Source: Streptomyces sp. HD (GTDB lineage: Bacteria > Actinomycetota > Actinomycetes > Streptomycetales > Streptomycetaceae). From it: DNA of 64,000 nt. Positions 21,053-29,874 of the stretch are shown in pieces. The translations under genes were made by a program, and so were the position numbers. The notes beneath the pieces are model-generated. The model saw only the letters and a program-made list of their open reading frames with translations. It searched no databases and was not told where the DNA came from. Location: NCBI RefSeq assembly GCF_028369295.1, contig NZ_JAQMYP010000011.1:1-64000 (forward strand), given 5' to 3'. The first letter of the stretch is position 1. Each line of letters opens with the position of its first letter.

Positions 21053-21727
21053 TCAGGCCCTGCGACGCCGGAACACCAGGTAGCCACCCGCGCCGACCAG
21101 CGCGGCCGCGGCGGCGGACAGCAGGCCCACCGGGGCCCCGTTGCCGGTCTCGGCGAGGTCGCCCTCGGCGTCGCCCTGCGCGGACGGGGACGACGACGGG
21201 GCGGCGGCCGGCTCGGACGCCGAGGCGCCCGGCGTCTGCGGCTCGGACTCGTCGTCCGGCGAGGAGGAGGAAGGCGAGGCGGATGGTGTGGCCGTGCTGC
21301 CGCCGCCCTCCTCCTCGTCCTCGCAGTCCGTCCAGAACACCTTGTGCTTCGCGGACCCCTTCTCGCCCTCGAAGTTCCAGAACAGCTTGTAGTGCCCGTC
21401 GGGCAGCGTCATGTCCGCCGTACGGCCATGACCCTCGCCGTCCAGCGTGATGGCGCCCGACTTCACCGTCTCGCCCTTCACGGCGGCGGTCGGCGCCCAT
21501 GCCTCGATGTGCCAGGAGACCTGCTGAACGCTGTCGAAACCGAACGCGTCCAGGTAGAACTCGCACACATGCGGCTCGTTCTTGCGCAGTTCCTCGCCAG
21601 TGGTGGCGTCGTGGATCTTCACGGTGCCGTTGTCACCGGGAGCGGTGGCGTGGGCGGCGGCCGGAGCGGAGAGCAGCGCGGTCGCGGCGACGGCGGTCAG
21701 GGCGCCGACGCGGTGGAGGGTACGCAT
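21053..21727 (-). CDS. LAETG-motif, sortase-anchored secreted protein
   Basis: A 224-aa protein with a Sec signal peptide (TLHRVGALTAVAATALLSAP, cut after AHA). An extracytoplasmic domain of about 110 residues with two cysteines follows, then a Ser/Pro/Glu-rich linker. The C-terminus is a sorting signal: LAETG, a hydrophobic helix (APVGLLSAAAAALVGAGGYL) and FRRRRA. LAETG is the preferred motif of class E sortases in Streptomyces. ATG 21727 is chosen. An upstream ATG at 21742 is possible. No sortase gene is in this window. Ligand unknown. Confidence 0.88.
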   Translation of the reverse strand: MRTLHRVGALTAVAATALLSAPAAAHATAPGDNGTVKIHDATTGEELRKNEPHVCEFYLDAFGFDSVQQVSWHIEAWAPTAAVKGETVKSGAITLDGEGHGRTADMTLPDGHYKLFWNFEGEKGSAKHKVFWTDCEDEEEGGGSTATPSASPSSSSPDDESEPQTPGASASEPAAAPSSSPSAQGDAEGDLAETGNGAPVGLLSAAAAALVGAGGYLVFRRRRA

Positions 21728-21875
21728 GAGGCAGTAGTCCATCTTCGAGAAGGAACGGGAAGATGTGGAGGGGGCGGCTCAGCTTCCAGCCGGGACTGAC
21801 CCCAGGTCAATCACGAAGAGGGAACGAACAGAAATCCACTGGGCACGGCGCCCCCTGACAGACCGCCAGACCCCG

Positions 21876-22364
21876 TCAGATCACCACAAATGCCGCCGTG
21901 AGCAACGCCATCCCCGACCCCGCCAGCACCCACGCCAACCGCGTCCGCCGCAGCCCACCCGCCACGACGACCGACGCCAGCAACAGCGCACCGCCCAGCG
22001 GAACCCAGGCGTACAGAATCCCCGCGGGCCCGGACCGTACGACCTCGTCACTGCCCGGCTTGACCACGACCGTGTACGTCTGCCCCTTGCGCACCGCCAC
22101 GTTGTCCTCGATGACGACCGACTCGCGCGGCTGCGCACCCTCCGAGACCGGTGTGAAGGGACCACTGCACGTGTCTCCGCCGCACCGCGTCACCTCGATC
22201 GTGCCGCTCTCCCGGCCCTTGGTGAGCATCACATGGTGCGCGGTGCCCCACGAGGCCCACACGCCCGCGATCAGGATCAGCACGACGACCGTGCCCATCG
22301 TCGCGACCCGCCCGAAGCGCAGCGCGGCGGCAGCGCCCTGACTGGAGACAACGGCAGAAGGCAT
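21876..22364 (-). CDS. Three-helix membrane protein of unknown function
   Basis: A 162-aa protein with an N-terminal helix (GTVVVLILIAGVWASWG), an extracytoplasmic loop of about 70 residues containing a CGGDTC pair, then two helices near the C-terminus (ILYAWVPLGGALLLASVVVA and LAWVLAGSGMALLTAAFVVI). It lies between the LAETG protein gene and pth on the same strand. No named domain is recognised. The loop cysteines suggest a disulphide. Confidence 0.7.
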   Translation of the reverse strand: MPSAVVSSQGAAAALRFGRVATMGTVVVLILIAGVWASWGTAHHVMLTKGRESGTIEVTRCGGDTCSGPFTPVSEGAQPRESVVIEDNVAVRKGQTYTVVVKPGSDEVVRSGPAGILYAWVPLGGALLLASVVVAGGLRRTRLAWVLAGSGMALLTAAFVVI

Positions 22365-22428
22365 GGCCGCGATCCTTGGCCATGCCCCTGCGCCCGGTCA
22401 ACTCGGCCCGTTCGACCGGGCGGACAAG

Positions 22429-23031
22429 TCAGGAGTTGTACGTGCTTTGCGCCCGCTCCAGCCCCTCGATCACCAGACACTCCACCGCGTCCGCCGCACG
22501 GTCCACGAAGTAGTCCAGCTCCTTGCGCTCGGCGGAGGAGAAGTCCTTCAGAACGAAGTCCGCGACCTGCATACGGCCCGGAGGCCGTCCGATCCCGAAC
22601 CGCACCCGGTGATACTCCGAACTCATCACCTTCGTCATCGACTTCAGCCCGTTGTGCCCGTTGTCCCCGCCGCCCAGCTTCAGCCGCAAGGTGCCGTAGT
22701 CGATGTCCAACTCGTCATGAACGGCGACGATATTTCCGACCGGCACCTTGTAGAAGTCCCGCAACGCGTTGAGGGGCCCGCCGGACAGATTCATGAACGA
22801 CATCGGCTTCACCAGGATCACCCGCCGGTTCAACGGCCCCGGCGGCCCGATCCGCCCCTCGACGACCTGAGCCTGGGCCTTCCCCGCCCGCTTGAACTTC
22901 CCCCCGATCCGCTCGGCCAGCAGATCCGCCACCATGAACCCCACGTTGTGCCGGTTCATGGCGTACTCGGGCCCCGGATTACCGAGGCCGGCGATCAGCC
23001 AGGGGGCACTCGGGTCGGTAGTCACGTCCAC
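22429..23031 (-). CDS. pth: Peptidyl-tRNA hydrolase
   Basis: A 200-aa enzyme that releases stalled peptides from peptidyl-tRNA. The signature [20 protein letters not shown], with the conserved Asn and catalytic His, is at residues 10-30. [11 protein letters not shown] near residue 76 and [19 protein letters not shown] near residue 102 are also family-typical. It is downstream of rplY in the same orientation, and a hairpin lies between the two. Confidence 0.97.
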   Translation of the reverse strand: MDVTTDPSAPWLIAGLGNPGPEYAMNRHNVGFMVADLLAERIGGKFKRAGKAQAQVVEGRIGPPGPLNRRVILVKPMSFMNLSGGPLNALRDFYKVPVGNIVAVHDELDIDYGTLRLKLGGGDNGHNGLKSMTKVMSSEYHRVRFGIGRPPGRMQVADFVLKDFSSAERKELDYFVDRAADAVECLVIEGLERAQSTYNS

Positions 23032-23144
23032 GTCTCCTTGCTGTGCTTATCCGGGGGACAACCCCCGGACCCCCGGCAGAAAACCCCGGTTCGTCGAGGA
23101 TGGCCGGAGTGAACATTGCCAGGCATGCCCGGGTGATACGCCGC

Positions 23145-23175
23145 CAGCCGCTGCTCCCGTCGGGAACAGCGGCTG
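23145..23175 (-). terminator. Hairpin between rplY and pth
   Basis: CAGCCGCTG pairs with CAGCGGCTG, and TCCCG/CGGGA continues the stem inward. It lies about 50 bases after the rplY stop on the minus strand. It may terminate or attenuate read-through into pth. Confidence 0.55.
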
Positions 23176-23223
23176 ACGAACCGATGACAGAGCCGAGGAT
23201 CACGCCTCTGCCAGACCCGAGGA

Positions 23224-23820
23224 TCAGGCCTCGGCGACTTCCTCGCCCACGGCGGCCTCGCCCTCGGCGGCCTCCTCGGCCTGCGAGGCCAGGACCTGCA
23301 GAACGACAGCGTCTTCCTCGACGGCCAGCGTGGTGCCCTTCGGCAGCGTGATGTCCTTGGCGAGGATCGAGGCACCGGCCTCAAGACCCTCCACGGACAC
23401 GGTGACCGACTCGGGGATGTGCGTGGCCTCGGTCTCGACCGGCAGCGCGTTCAGCACGTGCTCCAGCAGGTTGCCACCGGCGGCCAGCTCGCCCTCGGTG
23501 TGCACCGGGATCTCGACCGTGACCTTCTCGCCACGCTTGACCAGCAGCAGGTCGACGTGCTCCAGGAAGCCCTTGATCGCGTCACGCTGGACGGCCTTCG
23601 GGATCGCCAGCTCGTTGGACTTGCCGTCGATGTCCAGGGAGATCAGGACGTTCGGCGTACGCAGCGCGAGCAGCAGGTCGTGGCCCGGGAGGGTCAGGTG
23701 CAGCGGCTCCGTGCCGTGGCCGTACAGGACACCGGGGACCTTCGAGTCACGACGGATACGGCGGGCGGCACCCTTGCCGAACTCGGTGCGGGTCTCGGCG
23801 GAGATCTTGACCTCGGACAT
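23224..23820 (-). CDS. rplY: 50S ribosomal protein L25/general stress protein Ctc
   Basis: A 198-aa long-form L25 (TL5/CTC type) that binds 5S rRNA. The N-terminal L25 domain starts EVKISAETRTEFGKGAARRI and includes KVPGVLYGHGTEPLHL. The C-terminal beta domain includes LNALPVETEATHIPESVTV. The tail is Glu/Ala-rich. ATG 23820 has GAGGAG at 7-12 bases upstream. An ATG two codons earlier (23826) is in frame but badly spaced. It follows prs in the glmU-prs-rplY-pth gene order common in actinobacteria. Confidence 0.96.
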   Translation of the reverse strand: MSEVKISAETRTEFGKGAARRIRRDSKVPGVLYGHGTEPLHLTLPGHDLLLALRTPNVLISLDIDGKSNELAIPKAVQRDAIKGFLEHVDLLLVKRGEKVTVEIPVHTEGELAAGGNLLEHVLNALPVETEATHIPESVTVSVEGLEAGASILAKDITLPKGTTLAVEEDAVVLQVLASQAEEAAEGEAAVGEEVAEA

Positions 23821-23928
23821 GATCACTCCTCGTAGAACTAGATGCGGACGTGGTCACCCGGCCACGAACGGCCTGCTACGAAGAGCGCGTCGATAACGGA
23901 TCACCGAATCCCGCAGAACAAACGGGAA

Positions 23929-23978
23929 CGGCCTCCCTCGCCGAGCAACTGAAGCAGTCTACTCGGAGGGGGAGGCCG
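23929..23978 (-). terminator. Hairpin between prs and rplY
   Basis: CGGCCTCCC (23929-23937) pairs with GGGAGGCCG (23970-23978), with CCGAG-type pairing inside the 32-base loop. It lies 15 bases after the prs stop on the minus strand and looks like a terminator or attenuator. Confidence 0.6.
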
Positions 23979-23993
23979 TACCCAAAAGGATCT

Positions 23994-24974
23994 CTACTGC
24001 TCGTCGAACAGGCTCGTCACCGAACCGTCCTCGAACACCTCACGCACCGCGCTCGCGATGGTCGGCGCGATCGACAGCACCGTCAGCTTGTCCAGGTCAT
24101 GGCTCAGCTCGCCCGGCGTCGGCAGCGTGTTCGTGAACACGAACTCGCTCACCCGGGAGTTCTTCAGCCGGTCCGCCGCCGGACCCGACAGCACACCGTG
24201 CGTGGCCGTCACGATGACGTCCTCCGCGCCGTGCGCGAACAGCGCGTCGGCCGCCGCGCAGATCGTGCCACCGGTGTCGATCATGTCGTCCACCAGCACG
24301 CACACCCGGCCCTTGACCTCACCCACGACCTCGTGGACGGTCACCTGGTTCGCCACGTCCTTGTCGCGCCGCTTGTGCACGATCGCCAGCGGCGCACCCA
24401 GCCGGTCGCACCAACGGTCCGCGACCCGCACGCGTCCCGCGTCCGGGGACACGACGGTCAGCTTGTCCCGGTCCACCTTGCGGCCCACGTAGTCCGCGAG
24501 CAGCGGAAGAGCGAAGAGGTGGTCGACCGGACCGTCGAAGAAGCCCTGGATCTGGTCCGTGTGCAGATCCACGGTCAGAATGCGGTCCGCACCCGCCGTC
24601 TTCATCAGATCCGCGATCAGACGCGCCGAAATCGGTTCACGCCCACGGTGCTTCTTGTCCTGCCGCGCGTAACCGTAGAACGGCACGATGACGGTGATGG
24701 AGCGCGCCGACGCACGCTTCAGCGCGTCGATCATGATCAACTGCTCCATGATCCACTGGTTGATCGGAGCCGTGTGGCTCTGGATCACGAAGCAGTCCGC
24801 GCCGCGCGCCGACTCCTGGTAGCGGACGTAGATCTCACCGTTGGCGAAGTCGAAGGCCTTTGTGGGTACGACCCCGACCCCCAACTGCTGGGCGACCTCC
24901 TCGGCAAGCTCGGGGTGGGCGCGGCCGGAGAAGAACATCAACTTCTTCTCGCCGGTCGTCTTGATCCCGGTCAC
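23994..24974 (-). CDS. prs: Ribose-phosphate pyrophosphokinase (PRPP synthase)
   Basis: A 326-aa enzyme that makes PRPP from ribose-5-phosphate and ATP for nucleotide, His and Trp synthesis. Key motifs are FFSGRAHPELAEEVA at the N-terminus, YGYARQDKKHRGREPISA (ATP-binding loop) near residue 105, DLHTDQIQGFF near 140, and the PRPP-binding VLVDDMIDTGGTI near residue 227. Same strand and 77 bases downstream of glmU. Confidence 0.97.
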   Translation of the reverse strand: MTGIKTTGEKKLMFFSGRAHPELAEEVAQQLGVGVVPTKAFDFANGEIYVRYQESARGADCFVIQSHTAPINQWIMEQLIMIDALKRASARSITVIVPFYGYARQDKKHRGREPISARLIADLMKTAGADRILTVDLHTDQIQGFFDGPVDHLFALPLLADYVGRKVDRDKLTVVSPDAGRVRVADRWCDRLGAPLAIVHKRRDKDVANQVTVHEVVGEVKGRVCVLVDDMIDTGGTICAAADALFAHGAEDVIVTATHGVLSGPAADRLKNSRVSEFVFTNTLPTPGELSHDLDKLTVLSIAPTIASAVREVFEDGSVTSLFDEQ

Positions 24975-25051
24975 AGCACTGTCTCCTCAGAGGTGTCGCA
25001 GCTGGGTGTGCACTTATCACGGTACGCCGTGTTTGACGCACCGGTTTCCGG

Positions 25052-26500
25052 TCAGTCCTCGGTCTCGACCTGCCGAGACGCCGCCTCGGCCGCCTTCGCG
25101 GCAGCACTGCCCGGACGCTTACGAGCGACCCAACCCTCGATATTCCGCTGCTGACCACGGGCCACGGCCAGCGAACCGGGCGGTACGTCCTTCGTGATCA
25201 CGGACCCGGCGGCGGTGTACGCGCCGTCCCCGATGGTGACAGGAGCCACAAGCATGTTGTCCGCACCGGTACGACAGTGCGACCCGACCGTGGTGTGGTG
25301 TTTGTCCTGTCCGTCGTAGTTCACGAAGATACTCGCGGCACCGATGTTCGTGAACTCACCGATGGTCGCATCACCGACGTACGAGAGATGCGGGACCTTC
25401 GTCCCCTCACCGATCGAGGAGTTCTTGGTCTCGACGTACGTACCGATCTTGCTCTTCGTGCCGAGACGGGTCCCGGGCCGCAGATAGGCGTACGGCCCCA
25501 CGCTCGCCTGTGCTCCCACGACGGCGCTGTCGGCCACGGTGTTGTCGACCCGCGCCCCGGCGCCGACCTTCGTGTCCTTCAGCCGGCAGTTCGGGCCGAC
25601 CACCGCGCCCTCACCGAGGTGTGTGGAGCCCTGGAGCTGGGTGCCGGGCTGGACGAGAGCGTCCTGCTCGAAGGTGACCGTCACGTCGACCCAGGTCGTC
25701 GCCGGGTCGACCACCGTGACACCGGCGAGCATCGCGCGGGTCAGCAGCCGGTCGTTCAGGATCCGCCGGGCCTCGGCCAGCTGCACCCGGTTGTTGATCC
25801 CGGCGATCTCGCGGTAGTCACCGGCGATGGACGCGCCGACGCGGTGACCGGCCTCGCGCAGGATGCCCAGGACGTCGGTCAGGTACTCCTCGTGCTGGGC
25901 GTTGTCCGTGCGGACCTTGCCCAGCGCGTCCGCGAGCAACTGCCCGTCGAACGCGAACACACCCGAGTTGATCTCCCGGATCTCCCGCTGCGCGTCCGTC
26001 GCGTCCTTGTGCTCGACGATCTCGGTCACGGCACCGGTCGCACCGTCGCGCACGATCCGGCCGTAACCGGTCGCGTCCGGGACCTCGGCGGTCAGCACGG
26101 TGACGGCGTTGCCGTCGGCGGAGTGGGTGGCGGCGAGGCGGGTGAGGGTCTCGCCGGTGAGGAGGGGGGTGTCGCCGCAGACGACGACCACGGTGCCGTC
26201 GATTCCACCGCCGAGCTCCTCAAGGGCCATCCGTACGGCGTGCCCGGTGCCGTTCTGCTCGGCCTGTACAGCGGTGCGTACGCCGGGGTCGATCTCACCG
26301 AGGTGCGCGACGACCTGCTCCCGCGCATGCCCCACGACCACGACCAGGTTCTCGGGGTGCAACTCGCCCGCGGCGGCGAGCACATGACCGACGAGGCTGC
26401 GTCCGCAGATCTCGTGCAGAACCTTGGGTGTGGCCGACTTCATACGGGTGCCCTCACCCGCTGCGAGAACGACGACGGCTGCCGGGCGAATGGCGCTCAC
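25052..26500 (-). CDS. glmU: Bifunctional N-acetylglucosamine-1-phosphate uridyltransferase/glucosamine-1-phosphate acetyltransferase
   Basis: A 482-aa enzyme that makes UDP-GlcNAc, the peptidoglycan precursor. The N-terminal uridyltransferase carries [14 protein letters not shown] at residues 8-21 and [14 protein letters not shown]. The C-terminal left-handed beta-helix acetyltransferase has hexapeptide repeats, [13 protein letters not shown], and [23 protein letters not shown] 26500 (reads [15 protein letters not shown]) was chosen because the longer frame runs through the tRNA gene region and has no homology. Confidence 0.97.
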   Translation of the reverse strand: MSAIRPAAVVVLAAGEGTRMKSATPKVLHEICGRSLVGHVLAAAGELHPENLVVVVGHAREQVVAHLGEIDPGVRTAVQAEQNGTGHAVRMALEELGGGIDGTVVVVCGDTPLLTGETLTRLAATHSADGNAVTVLTAEVPDATGYGRIVRDGATGAVTEIVEHKDATDAQREIREINSGVFAFDGQLLADALGKVRTDNAQHEEYLTDVLGILREAGHRVGASIAGDYREIAGINNRVQLAEARRILNDRLLTRAMLAGVTVVDPATTWVDVTVTFEQDALVQPGTQLQGSTHLGEGAVVGPNCRLKDTKVGAGARVDNTVADSAVVGAQASVGPYAYLRPGTRLGTKSKIGTYVETKNSSIGEGTKVPHLSYVGDATIGEFTNIGAASIFVNYDGQDKHHTTVGSHCRTGADNMLVAPVTIGDGAYTAAGSVITKDVPPGSLAVARGQQRNIEGWVARKRPGSAAAKAAEAASRQVETED

Positions 26501-26574
26501 GGGATGCCCTTCGGCTGTGGAGGGGGTGGGGTGACATCCGCAGGATACCGGGGCGTTTTGTGGGGGACATGAGA

Positions 26575-26611
26575 GCGGGTCCCGACTGAGCTGTTGGCAG
26601 TCGGGACCCGC
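26575..26611 (-). terminator. Terminator downstream of tRNA-Gln
   Basis: A perfect 13-bp stem (GCGGGTCCCGACT with AGTCGGGACCCGC) and an 11-base loop, 15 bases beyond the 3' end of the tRNA on the minus strand. Confidence 0.85.
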
Positions 26612-26625
26612 ACCTTGAGTACTTG

Positions 26626-26697
26626 CTCCCCCGCCAGGACTCGAACCCGGACAGATGGCACCAAAAGCCACAGTGCTGCCAATTACACCACGGGGGA
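26626..26697 (-). tRNA. tRNA-Gln (anticodon UUG)
   Basis: The minus strand folds as a complete 72-base cloverleaf. The acceptor is TCCCCCG/CGGGGGA, the D arm GTG/CAC. The anticodon arm GTGGC-TTTTGGT-GCCAT has TTG in the anticodon position. The T arm is CCGGG-TTCGAGT-CCTGG. The discriminator base is G and CCA is not fully encoded. It lies upstream of glmU on the same strand with its own terminator between them. Confidence 0.93.
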
Positions 26698-26996
26698 TGA
26701 AACTCGACTGAACCGGACGTAGGGCCAGGTCGCCGAGTCGGCACCCAACACTATGCCGTACCGGGCGCCTTCCGTGCGACGGTACAGGTCGGCGCTCGCC
26801 GCGGCCCCGCCGCCCGCGCCGCCGCGCCGCCCTCTCTCGCGGTGCCTCGAAGTCGGCGTCCGGGGGCGAACGGTGTGCGATTCGGCAGTTCGAGGGATAT
26901 CGGGCGGTTTCGCTTACGCTCGGTCACGGAGTGTGGTGTAGGCCAGTCGTCGAAACTCGCCGGAAAAGCGGTGCCGGGCGCCCGTAGGCTGGAGTC

Positions 26997-28331
26997 ATGA
27001 CCACGACGGGGGAAGACCGCGCCGGGGCTCCGCCGGAGGGGGCGGGACCGTGGTGGTGGGGCAGGTTGCGCAGTGCGGTGCTGGACGTGAGTCTGGCCGT
27101 CGTGTCCGCGCTGGAGTGCGGGGTCGAGGGGGTTCGTTTCGCGAAGGACGCCGGGATACCCGTGGCCGCGGGCGTGGTGTTCGGGGTGCTGGCGGGGTCC
27201 GTGCTGGTGCTGCGGCGTCGGTGGCCGATAGCCGTCGTACTGGTGTCGATCGCGGTGATGCCGGCCCAGATGGGCTTCCTGATGGGCATCGTCGGTCTGT
27301 ACACCCTGGCCGCGTCCGAACTGCCCCGGCGGATCATCGGCTCGCTCGCCGGGATGTCGTTCGTCGGCACACTGATCGTGACGTTCGTCTGGGCTCGGCA
27401 GGGCATGGCGCGGGGGAGTCTGACCTTCGGGGACTGGGTGATCCCGTTCGCGTCGATCACCACCGCCCTCGGCGTGACCGCGCCGCCGCTGCTGCTCGGG
27501 CTGTATGTGGGGGCCCGGCGCCGGCTGATGGAGAGTCTTCGGGAGCGGGCCGACAGCCTTGAGCGGGAGCTTCAGCTGCTCGCCGAGCGGGCGGAGGAGC
27601 GGGCCGAGTGGGCGCGCAACGAGGAGCGGACCCGGATCGCGCGGGAGATGCATGACGTCGTCGCGCATCGGGTGAGTCTGATGGTCGTGCACGCCGCCGC
27701 GCTGCAGGCCGTGGCCCGCAAGGACCCCGAGAAGGCGGTGAAGAACGCCGCGCTGGTGGGGGACATGGGGCGGCAGGCGCTGACCGAGTTGCGGGAGATG
27801 CTCGGGGTGCTGCGGAGCGGGGGTGCGCGGGCGGACCGGGCCCACGGGGCCGTCGTACCGCTTGCCGCTGTGGGGGCGGCTGCCGCCGCCGCGGCCGACC
27901 GGGGATGGGGTGCCCAGGACGACGTGACCGGTGAGGGGCCCTGTCTGTCCGAGTTGGACGAGCTGATCGGGCAGTCGGCCGCCGCGGGGATGGTGGTGGA
28001 TCTGTCCGTGGAGGGGGAGTCGCGGTCCTATGCGCGGGAGGTCGAGCAGACGGCGTTCCGGGTGGTGCAGGAGGCGCTGACGAACGTCCACAAGCATGCG
28101 GCGGGGGCGAAGACGCATGTGCGGCTGGCGCACCGGATGTCGGAGATCGCCATGCAGGTGGAGAACGAACCGCCGCCCGAGGTGTCGTCGGAGTCGTCGG
28201 CACGGCTGCCGTCGGGCGGCAACGGCCTGGTGGGGATGAAGGAGCGCGTCGTGGCGCTCGGCGGGGTGTTCGTGTCCGGGCCGACGGATGCGGGGGGCTT
28301 TCGGGTGTCGGCGGTGATTCCGGCGGCCTAG
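26997..28331 (+). CDS. Orphan NarL-type sensor histidine kinase
   Basis: A 444-aa membrane kinase. Four hydrophobic segments lie in the first ~170 residues (for example VAAGVVFGVLAGSVLVL and IGSLAGMSFVGTLIVTFVW). A coiled linker follows, then the HisKA_3 dimerisation box RTRIAREMHDVVAHRVSLMV with the phospho-accepting His. The ATPase domain has the N box FRVVQEALTNVHKHA and a G box GGNGLVGMKERVVALGG. The usual acidic D-x-G motif between them is not evident (MQVENEPPPEV). No response regulator gene is adjacent. The LuxR-type regulators at 6287 and 13431 are distant candidates only. Confidence 0.9.
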   Translation: MTTTGEDRAGAPPEGAGPWWWGRLRSAVLDVSLAVVSALECGVEGVRFAKDAGIPVAAGVVFGVLAGSVLVLRRRWPIAVVLVSIAVMPAQMGFLMGIVGLYTLAASELPRRIIGSLAGMSFVGTLIVTFVWARQGMARGSLTFGDWVIPFASITTALGVTAPPLLLGLYVGARRRLMESLRERADSLERELQLLAERAEERAEWARNEERTRIAREMHDVVAHRVSLMVVHAAALQAVARKDPEKAVKNAALVGDMGRQALTELREMLGVLRSGGARADRAHGAVVPLAAVGAAAAAAADRGWGAQDDVTGEGPCLSELDELIGQSAAAGMVVDLSVEGESRSYAREVEQTAFRVVQEALTNVHKHAAGAKTHVRLAHRMSEIAMQVENEPPPEVSSESSARLPSGGNGLVGMKERVVALGGVFVSGPTDAGGFRVSAVIPAA

Positions 28332-28460
28332 CCGCGGATGCCGGCCGTGTCTGTCCCGCGGGCTGCGTTTGTCCCAGGGGCTGTGTCCCACCGGCTACGC
28401 GTGTCCCCCGGCCCGTGGCTGTCCGACGGGAGATGCCCCCCTTGGTGCCGTTCCGGGGAG

Positions 28461-28955
28461 TCAGCCCGCTGTGAGGCGTACCGGCTCTATCCCCGCGACC
28501 AGGCCGGCGAGGGCTTGGTCGATGTCCGGGCCGAGGTACCAGTCGCCGGTGTGGTCGAGCGTGTAGACGCGGCCTTCGGTGTCGATGGCGAGGAGGGCCT
28601 GGGTGTCGGTCTCGGCGCCGAGGGGGCAGACCTCGGTGTCGAGGGCGCGGCCGAGGTCGCCGAGGGTGCGGGCCATGTGGAGGCCGTGCAGAGGGTCGAA
28701 GTGGACGGTCGCGGGGGCGACCTGGCGGCCGGGTCCGGTGGGGCTGATGCGCAGGCCCCCGAATTCGGCCCAGGCCTCGACGGCGGCGGGGAAGACGGCG
28801 TGGCGGTGGCCGGCGGGCGAGGCGTGCTCACGCAGGGCGTCGGCCCAGAATTCGGCCTGCTTGATGTCCCAGCGTCCCGGTTGCCAGCCGGCGGCACGCA
28901 GGGCGGCGTCGACGGGGACGGGGAAGCGCGTCGAGGAGGTGCGGTCGGTGTGCAT
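28461..28955 (-). CDS. SUKH-3-type immunity-domain protein
   Basis: A 164-aa soluble protein resembling the SUKH-3 branch of the SUKH (SMI1/KNR4-like) superfamily, whose members neutralise toxins of polymorphic-toxin systems. The pattern RFPVPVDAALRAAGWQPGR, then FPAAVEAWAEFGGLRI, then TLGDLGRALDTEVCPLG and VYTLDHTGDWYLGPDID, is the family layout from memory. It is 86 bases downstream of, and on the same strand as, the YwqJ-type deaminase gene, so the two form a deaminase/immunity pair. No signal peptide. Confidence 0.8.
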   Translation of the reverse strand: MHTDRTSSTRFPVPVDAALRAAGWQPGRWDIKQAEFWADALREHASPAGHRHAVFPAAVEAWAEFGGLRISPTGPGRQVAPATVHFDPLHGLHMARTLGDLGRALDTEVCPLGAETDTQALLAIDTEGRVYTLDHTGDWYLGPDIDQALAGLVAGIEPVRLTAG

Positions 28956-29041
28956 CTGCCCTTCGATCGTCGAGTGGGCCGGGGTGTGCGGCAGCGGTGG
29001 GCCGCCCGGCGGAGTGCGGTGGTGCGGGTGGGTGGGGGAGG

Positions 29042-29557
29042 TCAGCCGTCCGCCGGTGTCGGGTCGACGATACGGACGCCGAAGTGGGCGCTGAGGGCGG
29101 TGCAGGCGCGGCAGGGTGCGGCGAAGCTGCCGTGGAGAGGGTCGCCGTCCTCACGGATGCGGCGGGCGGTGAGCTTGGCCTGTTTGAGGGCTTTGCGGGC
29201 TTCGCCGTTGGTCATGGGTTTGCGGGCGGCACGTTTGCTGCGGGTGGCGTCGGCCGTGGCGATGTGGCGTGAGATGAGGATGGTCTCGGCGCAGCGGCCG
29301 GTGAAGCGGTCGCGTTCGCCGCTGGTGAGGGTGTCGAGGAAGTCCTGGACGAGGTGGTGCAGTTCCGGCGGCTGGTCGCCGCGGGCGGCGGTGCCGGTGA
29401 GGGTGGCGCCGCGGACCGAGAGGGCGGCGGCGACGGTGGGGAGTATGCCGTCACGGCGGTGGCGGAGGGCGGGCGCGTGGGGTGTCTCGGTGGCGCTCCA
29501 GCCGATTCGGGGGTCGCCGGACCTCGCGGCGTCGGTGCCGGTCTGCGTGGTGTTCAT
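29042..29557 (-). CDS. YwqJ-type deaminase domain protein
   Basis: A 171-aa protein with the zinc-binding signature of the cytidine-deaminase-like fold: CAE at residues 89-91 (FTGRCAETILISRH) and PCRAC at 148-152 (FAAPCRACTALSAHFG). These match YwqJ-related deaminases, which usually occur as C-terminal warheads of secreted toxins. Here the domain stands almost alone, without signal peptide, WXG or PAAR-like leader. ATG 29557 has GGGAGGGG with a 9-base spacer. The ATG at 29566 directly abuts that site. SUKH-3 follows on the same strand. The substrate (nucleotide or nucleic acid) cannot be read from sequence. Confidence 0.82.
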   Translation of the reverse strand: MNTTQTGTDAARSGDPRIGWSATETPHAPALRHRRDGILPTVAAALSVRGATLTGTAARGDQPPELHHLVQDFLDTLTSGERDRFTGRCAETILISRHIATADATRSKRAARKPMTNGEARKALKQAKLTARRIREDGDPLHGSFAAPCRACTALSAHFGVRIVDPTPADG

Positions 29558-29874
29558 GATCGTCATCCCCTCCCGAGCATCCCCCGGGCATGCTCTCGGA
29601 GGTCACAGAGTGCCAAATGCCGTGGCGGGTGCGGAAGCTGGGGCGGCGCGACACGCCCGGGTTTGGGCGGGCTGTCACGGCGGGGTGACGGCTGGTCACG
29701 GAAGCGGAGGGGGGCATGACCGGCGCCGGTGACCCGTGTCGTCGTACCGCATAGGCTGTCGGCACCGCTTTCCATGCGGTGACGTGTGGACGCAGACGAG
29801 ACAGTGGATACGGGGCGTTGTGACCGTGTGTGGTCATGGCGGGCCGTATCAGAACGCCGCAGGGGGCAACCGTC
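29558..29874. other. Divergent promoter region of the toxin/immunity island
   Basis: 317 bases without a gene between the deaminase and nuclease-SUKH starts. A TAGGCT box at 29752-29757 could be a -10 element for the rightward genes. AGGGGGCAAC at 29861-29870 is their ribosome site. The region is rich in GTGAC/GTCAC half-sites (for example GTCACGGCGGGGTGAC near 29677), which may be operator-like. Confidence 0.45.

Noticed and set aside
26626..26697. tRNA-Gln as an integration site for a mobile element
   Set aside because: No integrase, duplicated 3' tRNA end or foreign-composition DNA is seen on either side within the window.
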